Below, in pieces: positions 19,047 through 25,317 of a stretch of DNA of 64,000 nt. The translations under genes and the position numbers were made by a program. Origin of the DNA: an uncultured Pelagibacteraceae bacterium. GTDB taxonomy: Bacteria > Pseudomonadota > Alphaproteobacteria > Pelagibacterales > Pelagibacteraceae. The notes under the pieces are model-generated. The model was given only the letters and a program-made list of their open reading frames with translations. It had not been told where the DNA came from and searched no databases. Where the stretch lies: assembly GCA_902619495.1 (NCBI GenBank), contig CACNEM010000004.1:1-64000 (forward strand), written 5' to 3'. Numbering within the stretch: the first letter of the stretch is position 1; each line of letters begins with the position of its first letter.

Positions 19047-19502
19047 GTGAAGTTTTTACCTTTTGTATTACTATTTATATTATTTTCATGTGCAACTCCT
19101 GAAGTTGTTGAGGTTATAAACCCTCTAGATAAAGAAAAAGATTGTGACGAATTAGAAATTTCTGTAGCTGAAGCACAAAAATTTAAGCGAGACGCTTTAT
19201 ATGAAAAAGAAAACACTGGCGGTAACATGGCTAGATTTATTTTATTTTGGCCTGCTATGGCAACTTCATTTCATAATGCTGATAAAGCAATAAGAGCAGC
19301 GAACGATAGAACCTATCACCTCTTAAAGATAATGAAAAAAAAAAACTGTAAGAACATAGATATAGTTAATTCTGAAATATTAAGAGGATCTTCAAACACA
19401 GTTGCTGGACAACTAAACTTATTGAAAGAAATGTACAAAGCTGGAGATCTAACTCAAGAAGAATTCTCAAAAGCTAAAAGAAAAGTACTTGAAAGTGAAT
19501 AA
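19047..19502 (+). CDS. Small lipoprotein with C-terminal SHOCT-like motif
   Basis: GTG start at 19047. The first residues, MKFLPFVLLFILFSCATPE, are a lipoprotein signal with a lipobox Cys. Residues about 60-75 (GGNMARFILFWPAMATSF) include a weakly hydrophobic patch, and a charged region follows. The end (AGQLNLLKEMYKAGDLTQEEFSKAKRKVL) fits a SHOCT domain (short C-terminal oligomerisation-type motif). It is probably an envelope protein of unknown function. The stop overlaps the start of nth. Confidence 0.72.
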   Translation: MKFLPFVLLFILFSCATPEVVEVINPLDKEKDCDELEISVAEAQKFKRDALYEKENTGGNMARFILFWPAMATSFHNADKAIRAANDRTYHLLKIMKKKNCKNIDIVNSEILRGSSNTVAGQLNLLKEMYKAGDLTQEEFSKAKRKVLESE

Positions 19503-20148
19503 CAAAACAAAATCCAAAATAATCATTAAAATTTTGAATAAGATTTATCCAAAAGTGCCTATTCCACTGAACTACAAAAATACTTTTACTTTACTTGTTT
19601 CGGTTCTACTATCGGCTCAATGTACCGATGTAAATGTCAATAACGTTACTAAAAAAATTTATCCAAAATATAATCGTCCAGAACATTTTGTAAAATTAGG
19701 TAGAAAAAAAATTGAAAGACTAATCAAAAAAATTGGAATATTTAGAATTAAAGCAAAAAGTATTTTTTATATGTCAAAATCGATAGTTGAAAATTATAAT
19801 GGTAGAGTCCCGAGAACATATGAGGAATTAGAACAACTTCCTGGAGTTGGTCATAAAACTGCTAGCGTAGTGATGTCCCAAGGATTTGGTTATCCTGCCT
19901 TTCCAGTAGATACTCATATTCATAGATTGGCACAAAGATGGGGTTTAACAAATGGGAAAAACGTAATTCAAACTGAGAAAGATTTAAAAAAAATTTTTCC
20001 AAAAAAAAATTGGAATAAACTTCATCTTCAAATAATTTGGTATGGTAGAGAGTTTTGTAAAGCAAGGGACTGTTATGGAATATCTTGTAAAATTTGTAAA
20101 AGCTGTTATCCAAGTAGAAAAAAGCCTATTAAAACTAAAAAAGCATAA
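19489..20148 (+). CDS. nth: Endonuclease III (DNA glycosylase/AP lyase)
   Basis: Base-excision-repair enzyme of ~219 aa removing oxidised pyrimidines. The helix-hairpin-helix and catalytic Lys are in LPGVGHKTASVV (K123); the catalytic Asp is in PVDTHIHRLA (D141). The C-terminal iron-sulfur loop has cysteines at 190, 195, 200, 203 and 206, i.e. C-X4-C-X4-C-X2-C-X2-C, not the E. coli C-X6-C-X2-C-X5-C. Start is uncertain: TTG at 19489 or GTG at 19495, both inside the preceding lipoprotein gene, so translation is probably coupled. Confidence 0.94.
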   Translation: MKVNNKTKSKIIIKILNKIYPKVPIPLNYKNTFTLLVSVLLSAQCTDVNVNNVTKKIYPKYNRPEHFVKLGRKKIERLIKKIGIFRIKAKSIFYMSKSIVENYNGRVPRTYEELEQLPGVGHKTASVVMSQGFGYPAFPVDTHIHRLAQRWGLTNGKNVIQTEKDLKKIFPKKNWNKLHLQIIWYGREFCKARDCYGISCKICKSCYPSRKKPIKTKKA

Positions 20149-20153
20149 AATTT

Positions 20154-21083
20154 ATGAAAATTTTAGGTATTGGGAACGCAATAGTAGATGTTATCTGTAA
20201 AATAGATGAGAGTTTTCTTAAACAAAATTCTTTAACTAAAAGTACAATGAAATTAGTTAATGAAAATGAATTTAAGAACTTAATTTCAAATTTAAATATA
20301 GAAGAGACAATATCGGGTGGTTCAGTAGCAAATTCTATAGTAGGTCTTGCTCAACTTGGAAATAATGTTGGTTTCATTGGTAAGATAAATGACGATGAGC
20401 TGGGTGCTAAATACGAAGAGGGATTAAAAAAAGAGAATGTTAATTTTTTTTACTCAAAGAAAAAAGAAACAACACCTACTGGTACTTGTTTGATTTTAAT
20501 TACACCAGACTCGGAAAGGACTATGGTGACCTTTCTAGGCACTGCAGGTAAAATAAGCGAGGAAGATATTAACATTAAAGCAGTAAAGGAAAGTCAACTT
20601 CTATTTCTAGAAGGTTATCTATGGGATAAAGGAGAACCAAAAAAGGCTTTTGAAAAAGCTATTAATAATTCAAATAAAGTAGCAATGTCTCTTTCAGATT
20701 TATTTTGTGTAGAAAGACATAAACCTCATTTTTTAGAAATAGTAAAAAATAATCTAGATATTACTTTTTCAAATGAACAAGAAATAATGTCTCTAATTGA
20801 TGCAAAAAACTTTGAGGAAGTTGTGGAATTCTCAAAAAGTATAAAAAAACTTATTGTAGTAACTCGAGGCGAAAAAGGAGCTATTGCAATACAAGGTGAT
20901 GAAGTGATTGAGATTAATGCAAAAAAAAATCTTAAAATTATTGATCTAACTGGCGCGGGTGACTTATTTGCAGGAGGCTTTTTACATGGTTATATTAATG
21001 GAAAATCAATCAAAGAAAATCTAGAGACTGGAAGAGAAATGTCTTCAAAAATTATTCAAATTATTGGTGCTCGTCTTAGTTAA
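20154..21083 (+). CDS. PfkB-family carbohydrate/nucleoside kinase (adenosine-kinase-like)
   Basis: A 309-residue ribokinase-fold protein. Visible motifs are GNAIVDVICKID at the N-terminus, SGGSVANSIVGLAQLG (PfkB signature 1 region) and the anion-hole/catalytic motif DLTGAGDLFAGGFLHG (catalytic Asp is the last D of GAGD). Alphaproteobacterial proteins of this kind are usually annotated adenosine kinase or sugar kinase; which substrate is used cannot be told from motifs alone. It follows nth by 5 bp and ends 1 bp before the arfA-like stop codon on the other strand. Confidence 0.86.
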   Translation: MKILGIGNAIVDVICKIDESFLKQNSLTKSTMKLVNENEFKNLISNLNIEETISGGSVANSIVGLAQLGNNVGFIGKINDDELGAKYEEGLKKENVNFFYSKKKETTPTGTCLILITPDSERTMVTFLGTAGKISEEDINIKAVKESQLLFLEGYLWDKGEPKKAFEKAINNSNKVAMSLSDLFCVERHKPHFLEIVKNNLDITFSNEQEIMSLIDAKNFEEVVEFSKSIKKLIVVTRGEKGAIAIQGDEVIEINAKKNLKIIDLTGAGDLFAGGFLHGYINGKSIKENLETGREMSSKIIQIIGARLS

Positions 21084-21084
21084 A

Positions 21085-21192
21085 TTACTTTTTTCTTCTT
21101 TTAAAACTACCTTTACCTTTTTTTGGTTTAATTACTCTTTTACGATACTTTTTTGTGAATAAATCAAAAGCTATCTTATTTCTTTTTTTCAA
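21085..21192 (-). CDS. arfA: ArfA-like alternative ribosome-rescue factor, 35 residues
   Basis: A short minus-strand frame from TTG (21192-21190) to TAA (21087-21085). It encodes a very basic peptide ending in KKYRKRVIKPKKGKGSFKRR. E. coli ArfA has the matching core FRQRVEKNKKGKGSYMRK, the segment that precedes and enters the mRNA channel of stalled ribosomes, where ArfA recruits RF2 to release peptides on non-stop mRNAs. The start overlaps the stop of the upstream regulator gene (ATATTTGA), so it is probably coupled to that gene. Unlike E. coli arfA, no hydrophobic C-terminal tail follows. Function is inferred from the motif; the TTG start is the only plausible one near the core. Confidence 0.78.
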   Translation of the reverse strand: MKKRNKIAFDLFTKKYRKRVIKPKKGKGSFKRRKK

Positions 21193-21812
21193 ATATAGTA
21201 TCCCTCTTTATTATTTAGAATGAAATTTTCATCTGAAAATTTATCACTAATTTTTTTTCGAAGTCTATATATATGAGTTTCAACCGTATGAGTATCTGAC
21301 TCTAATGAATAATTCCAAACTAAAGATAAGATTGATTCCTTTGAAATTGCTTTATCCTTTTTTAAAAGTATTTCTAAAAGTCGAATTTCCTTTTCTGTAA
21401 GCATAATAAATTTATTATCTTTTTTTAATTTTTTTTCATTTTTATCCAAGAAATATGATTTTATTATGATAGAAGAGTTTTTATTAAATTGTTTCTTTGC
21501 ATCACATTTATCTACTAAATCATTAATTTCTTTGATTGAGGTAGGAAGATTTAAGATATTATCAAAATTTTTAAGTTCAATTTTCTTTTTATTTGTCGCT
21601 AAAATCTTGAAACAATCAGATGAATTATAGATATTTTCTAGTTTATTATTTTGTAAGAATTGTTCATGAAAGATGAATCCATGAAGATTTTTTTTTATTT
21701 CAGATAAGTCGTTTTTATTATAAATTAAATTAAATTTTAAAAAGTTTTTTAGTTCGTTTAAAGTTGAAAAAAAACTTTCTGGCCCGTAAATTAAAATATT
21801 AAGTTTATGCAT
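21189..21812 (-). CDS. OmpR/PhoB-type DNA-binding regulator with degenerate receiver domain
   Basis: A 207-residue protein. The C-terminal half is a winged helix of the OmpR/PhoB class: LTEKEIRLLEILLKKDKAIS, then TVETHIYRLRKKISDKF (recognition helix) and the wing ending NNKEGYYI. The N-terminal ~110 residues have the spacing of a receiver (MHKLNILIYG start) but lack the phospho-acceptor Asp (HGFIFHEQF where Asp is expected) and the conserved Lys (LPTS instead of KP). It therefore probably does not respond to a histidine kinase by normal phosphorylation. It is head-to-head with an L,D-transpeptidase gene and upstream of arfA. Confidence 0.87.
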   Translation of the reverse strand: MHKLNILIYGPESFFSTLNELKNFLKFNLIYNKNDLSEIKKNLHGFIFHEQFLQNNKLENIYNSSDCFKILATNKKKIELKNFDNILNLPTSIKEINDLVDKCDAKKQFNKNSSIIIKSYFLDKNEKKLKKDNKFIMLTEKEIRLLEILLKKDKAISKESILSLVWNYSLESDTHTVETHIYRLRKKISDKFSDENFILNNKEGYYI

Positions 21813-22298
21813 ATAATTATTAAAAATAATTACCTTACTTATAAAGAGTATAAAATAAAATGTGCGGTTGGTAAAAGGGGAATTAAAATTAAAAAAAGGG
21901 AGGGTGATCTAATAACCCCTAAGGGTTCATTCAGAATAAGAGGAGTTTTTTATAGAAAAGATAAAATTAAGACACTTAAATCAAGAATAAAGATAAAACC
22001 TATAAAAAAAAATATGGGTTGGTGTGACGATCCTAAATCAGAAAAATATAACAAATTAATAAATTATCCATTTAATCATAATTCAGAAAAACTTTATAGA
22101 ACTGATAATATTTATGACATTATAGTTGTGTTAAATTTTAATATGAATCCAATAAAAAAAAATAAAGGTAGCGCCATCTTCATTCATGTAGCAAAAAAAA
22201 AGTTTAGCCCTACAAAAGGTTGCGTTGCTATAAAAAAAAATGAATTAAAAAAACTATTAGAGAATATTAATCATAAATCGATAGTAAAAATAATTTAA
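21807..22298 (+). CDS. L,D-transpeptidase family (YkuD domain) protein
   Basis: A 163-residue YkuD-fold protein. The catalytic signature is IFIHVAKKKFSPTKGCVAI, giving the His and the Cys nucleophile in the order H-X(n)-S-X2-G-C. KREGDLITPKGSFRI near residues 30-45 is the typical early motif. L,D-transpeptidases form 3-3 peptidoglycan cross-links or attach proteins to the wall. No signal peptide is visible, as in other short alphaproteobacterial members, so how it would reach the periplasm is unclear. Its ATG shares the 6-bp ATGCAT with the start of the divergent regulator. Confidence 0.88.
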   Translation: MHIIIKNNYLTYKEYKIKCAVGKRGIKIKKREGDLITPKGSFRIRGVFYRKDKIKTLKSRIKIKPIKKNMGWCDDPKSEKYNKLINYPFNHNSEKLYRTDNIYDIIVVLNFNMNPIKKNKGSAIFIHVAKKKFSPTKGCVAIKKNELKKLLENINHKSIVKII

Positions 22299-22945
22299 CT
22301 TCTTGAACCAAAAATCAAACTACCGATCCTTATATATGTTGAATTAGATTGTATGGCTGTCTCATAGTCAGAAGACATCCCCATGCTTAGATCACTACAC
22401 CCTAAAGATTTGTTGAGTAAATTTAATTGATCAAAATATTTTTTAGGATCATTATCATTAGGCGGTATAATCATTAATCCTAATATATTTAACTCGCAAT
22501 CTTTTGTACAATAATCGTAAAATTGTTCAACTTCTCCAACTGGAATCCCAGATTTTTGAAATTCTCCACCTATATTCACTTGAATAAAATATTTAATTTT
22601 TTTTCCAGTATTTTTTTCACTTTTACAAAAAATATCTGCAAGTTTTTGGGTATCTAAAGAATGAATATAATCAAACAGATCTAATGCGCTTTTTGCTTTA
22701 TTACTTTGCAATTTTCCAACCATATGAAGTTTGAGATTTTTATTTTGTTTTTTTATTTCGCTCCATTTATGATTTGCCTCCTGAACTTTATTTTCTCCAA
22801 AATGAGTATGCCCATAATCTATCAATGGTTTAATGTAATCAAATGAAAAAGTTTTGCTTACTGCAACTATATTAACCGGATTTTTTGGCTGCAACTTCTT
22901 AATATTAGAATTTATTTTATTAAAACTTTCAATTATGTTGTTCAT
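22295..22945 (-). CDS. yggS: YggS-family pyridoxal-phosphate homeostasis protein
   Basis: A 216-residue fold-type III PLP-binding protein (YggS/PROSC/PipY). Markers are IVAVSKTFSFDYI (Schiff-base Lys in VSK), HFGENKVQEA, HMVGKLQSNKAK and GMSSDYETAI with the C-terminal TYIRIGSLIFG. It buffers PLP and affects amino-acid/keto-acid balance; no catalytic reaction is known. It overlaps the L,D-transpeptidase stop by 4 bp, and its start codon abuts that of the thiE-like gene (CAT|ATG). Confidence 0.95.
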   Translation of the reverse strand: MNNIIESFNKINSNIKKLQPKNPVNIVAVSKTFSFDYIKPLIDYGHTHFGENKVQEANHKWSEIKKQNKNLKLHMVGKLQSNKAKSALDLFDYIHSLDTQKLADIFCKSEKNTGKKIKYFIQVNIGGEFQKSGIPVGEVEQFYDYCTKDCELNILGLMIIPPNDNDPKKYFDQLNLLNKSLGCSDLSMGMSSDYETAIQSNSTYIRIGSLIFGSRS

Positions 22946-23515
22946 ATGTTTGTTTTTAAAAAAAAATATTATTTAATAATAAATAACACAAAAGATATTA
23001 ACCTAAATAATTTTATTAGAAACAAAAAGTTTATAATAATTTATAGAAATATAAATAAACCTGAGAATTTTAAAACAATAATCAATTTTAGAAAAAGATG
23101 TAGGACACATGGAATTCTTTTTTTCGTTGCAAATAATATAGAACTTTGCAGATCAACAAGAGCGGATGGTGCATATATTTCTGCATACAATAAAAGTTTT
23201 AAATTTTTAAACCTAACAAAATCAAATTTAAAATTAATTGGATCTGCTCATAATATTAGAGAATTAAATATGAAAATAAAACAAGGCTGTTCTGAAATAA
23301 TTTTTTCAAAGTTATTTGAGGTAGATTATGATCCAAAAGCAGCTGTACTTGGCGTTGTAAAATTTAATAACTTAATTAATATGCATTCAAATATCATTCC
23401 ATTAGGAGGTGTCAAAATTAGTAATCTTAATAAGTTGAGAATGATTAGATCTTCGGGATTTGCTATTATGTCTGAGATAAAAAAAAAGCCGGCTATTTCT
23501 AACCGGCTTTTTTAA
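22946..23515 (+). CDS. Thiamine-phosphate synthase-like (ThiE/TenI) protein
   Basis: A 189-residue TIM-barrel protein of the ThiE/TenI group. Recognisable pieces are FFVANNIELCRSTRADGAYIS, LIGSAHNIREL and the phosphate-binding IIPLGGVKISN. ThiE couples HMP-PP to the thiazole phosphate; TenI-like proteins have a related fold but other roles. SAR11 is known to need an HMP-type precursor, so a ThiE function would fit, but the divergence here leaves it open. The stop codon lies inside the T-run of a hairpin terminator. Confidence 0.74.
   Translation: MFVFKKKYYLIINNTKDINLNNFIRNKKFIIIYRNINKPENFKTIINFRKRCRTHGILFFVANNIELCRSTRADGAYISAYNKSFKFLNLTKSNLKLIGSAHNIRELNMKIKQGCSEIIFSKLFEVDYDPKAAVLGVVKFNNLINMHSNIIPLGGVKISNLNKLRMIRSSGFAIMSEIKKKPAISNRLF
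23482..23513. terminator. Bidirectional rho-independent terminator between thiE-like and porin genes
   Basis: An 11-bp perfect stem, AAAAAAGCCGG (23482-23492) with CCGGCTTTTTT (23503-23513), and a 10-base loop. It has A and T runs on both sides, so it can stop transcription from either strand: the thiE-like gene from the left and the strong porin gene from the right. The last codons and the TAA of the thiE-like gene are embedded in the stem and T-run. Confidence 0.92.
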
Positions 23516-23533
23516 ATTACTTAATTATACTAC

Positions 23534-24562
23534 TTAGAATGCAACAGAGATACCAATTGTTCTAGTATCGTCTTTTGTAGCAGCAGTATAGTTAGCGTTA
23601 TCAGTTTGTGCGTCTTGGAAACCAATAGTCATTCCACCCACAGTGTAACCAATATTTATAGCATCAGTTTCTTGTACTTCGTTATTTACTGAGTCATCAT
23701 CTGTTTTCTTAGACTCATATCTGTTGTAAGAAACAGATAAAGAATCATTGATTGCATAAGCTAAACCAATGATAGTATCTAAGTGTTCGATATCATCATT
23801 ACCTGTAGCTTGTTCACCAACAACAATAACTTTCTTTTGGAATCCAACGCTAATTGGACCAGAAGAATAATTTACTGCAGCAGTGTAACCTTGCTTCTCA
23901 GATGTATCTCTAGCTGTAATTGTTGAAGTATCTTCTTCTTCAAAACCACCTACTACGCTAAAACCATCTAGCATTCCACCTATTCCAGGTAGAGAAGCTA
24001 AGTCTGGTTTAATTGATAATGATCTTCCAGAACCAACTGAATGACTTGTGTCATTAGAGTTCGCGTTGTCTGATGGCTCTGATCCGTCAGCTTTTGGTAC
24101 GTATCTAGCATCAACTGCACCGATAAATGGTAAAGAAAATTTAATACCAATACCAGTTTCACCTGCTAAAGCACCAACGTCAAGGTATCCTGTACCAGAT
24201 CCTGAACCGTTAGCTTCTTCGTAAGCTGTTGGTGTTACGTCATCGATCGCATCCATTGGATCTTTGTCTGAACCAACATAAATTGATGCTACACCAGCAA
24301 TGTTTCCGAACTCAATATGAGTATTTCCGAAAGCTAAGCTGTCTGATGTATCTTGAAACATAGAAACTGTAATTCCATTATCTAACTCTGTAGATCCTGA
24401 GAATTTAAGTTCTCTGTCCATACCTAGCGGGTTACCTGTAGTAGTCTCCGAGCTAGTGTGATAAGTTGTTTCCATACTTCCTGAAACCGTAATTTCACCA
24501 GCGTTAGCTGTTGAAACTCCGAACAAGAATGATAGAGCAACTAATATTTTAGTTATTTTCAT
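23534..24562 (-). CDS. Outer-membrane porin, SAR11 type
   Basis: A 342-residue protein with a clear signal peptide (MKITKILVALSFLFGVSTANA, cleavage after ANA). Alternating beta-strand patterns run through the mature chain, and the end GISVAF has the terminal Phe required by the BAM machinery. The mature part is acidic and rich in Ser/Thr/Gly/Asp, with G+C well above the surroundings, as expected for an abundant protein. It resembles the Gram-negative porin superfamily; the permeating solute is unknown. An AGGA ribosome binding site lies 6 bases before the ATG, with a perfect palindrome just upstream. Confidence 0.9.
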   Translation of the reverse strand: MKITKILVALSFLFGVSTANAGEITVSGSMETTYHTSSETTTGNPLGMDRELKFSGSTELDNGITVSMFQDTSDSLAFGNTHIEFGNIAGVASIYVGSDKDPMDAIDDVTPTAYEEANGSGSGTGYLDVGALAGETGIGIKFSLPFIGAVDARYVPKADGSEPSDNANSNDTSHSVGSGRSLSIKPDLASLPGIGGMLDGFSVVGGFEEEDTSTITARDTSEKQGYTAAVNYSSGPISVGFQKKVIVVGEQATGNDDIEHLDTIIGLAYAINDSLSVSYNRYESKKTDDDSVNNEVQETDAINIGYTVGGMTIGFQDAQTDNANYTAATKDDTRTIGISVAF

Positions 24563-24575
24563 TATTTATCCTTTG

Positions 24576-24594
24576 TTATTAAAAGTTTTAATAA
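24576..24594. promoter_or_regulatory. Perfect 9+1+9 palindrome in the porin leader
   Basis: TTATTAAAA-g-TTTTAATAA lies 14 to 32 bases before the porin ATG, directly upstream of its AGGA ribosome binding site (24569-24572). As RNA it could form a 5'-UTR hairpin that protects a highly expressed mRNA. As DNA it could be an operator. The sequence alone cannot decide. Confidence 0.55.
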
Positions 24595-24754
24595 TATCCA
24601 ATTATTACTATATTCCTTTTCACAGAGTCTTATTAATGGTTGATTTAAGCCGTTTTTTTCTTTATATGTGATAATTTTACCACACCCAAAAACATGTGTA
24701 GAATAAGCATAAATTAAGCTATAAAGCATTTCTATGTTAATTAAATCAAAAATT

Positions 24755-25309
24755 ATGAATAAATTAAGTTTTTTTAAAAGATTTTTCAATTTTCTCGCTG
24801 TTTTTTCTCTTTTTGTGACCTTATCAAATTGTGGTGGCGTTCCTGAATTTGCTAAACCCTCTAAAACTCAAAAAGATGTTCCAATAAATGCTAAAGAAAG
24901 GGCTAGGCAAAATGTTGAAGAAGGTAGAGGTTTAAGTATTAGAGGTGCCTTAGGTAGAGACAGAGCAACTACCTATGAGTTTAGTACTTCTAATCCTTTA
25001 TGGAGAGCGTCTTTAGAATTAATCGATTTTATTCCATTATCTACAGTAGATTACTCTGGAGGAATAATTATAACTGATTGGTACAGTGATGAGACTAATT
25101 CTGATGAGTCAATTAAAATTACAATTAGATTTTTGTCAAATGAAGTTCAGTCAAACAGTATTAAAATTATAGTACACAACAAGAAATGTAGAAGTACTGA
25201 AAATTGTAAAATCAACGAAATAGATTCTAAAATTAAGCAAGAATTAAGAAGATCCATTTTGACTAAAGCTGCTCAATTAGAAATTGATTCAAAGAAGAAA
25301 AAAAAATAA
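24755..25309 (+). CDS. DUF3576-type lipoprotein
   Basis: From ATG at 24755 (MNKLSFFKRF) the protein is 184 aa with a lipoprotein signal ending VTLSNC, then a disordered linker. The core has NPLWRASLELIDFIPLSTVDYSGGIIITDWYS, split across ~40 residues in the manner of DUF3576 proteins that precede leuS in alphaproteobacteria. An alternative ATG at 24734 gives a 7-residue extension. It is probably an envelope protein; no biochemical role is known. It ends 8 bp before leuS, in a run with lptE and holA. Confidence 0.84.
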   Translation: MNKLSFFKRFFNFLAVFSLFVTLSNCGGVPEFAKPSKTQKDVPINAKERARQNVEEGRGLSIRGALGRDRATTYEFSTSNPLWRASLELIDFIPLSTVDYSGGIIITDWYSDETNSDESIKITIRFLSNEVQSNSIKIIVHNKKCRSTENCKINEIDSKIKQELRRSILTKAAQLEIDSKKKKK

Positions 25310-25317
25310 TTTAGTAA

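Noticed and set aside
19044-19049. A CACGTG hexamer before the small lipoprotein gene, and another near 29708 in parB, as further parS sites.
   Set aside because: Neither is flanked by TTT/AAA on both sides, so the 12-bp parS core is absent.
22946-23515. A thiamine (TPP) riboswitch before the thiE-like gene.
   Set aside because: There is no leader: the start codon abuts that of yggS, and no TPP-type conserved stems are visible.
24562-24729. A 55-codon minus-strand frame (MLYSLIYAYS...) just before the porin, with its stop overlapping the porin start.
   Set aside because: No ribosome binding site, no recognisable motif, and it covers the porin leader with the palindrome and ribosome binding site. 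More likely chance in non-coding DNA, though conservation was not tested.
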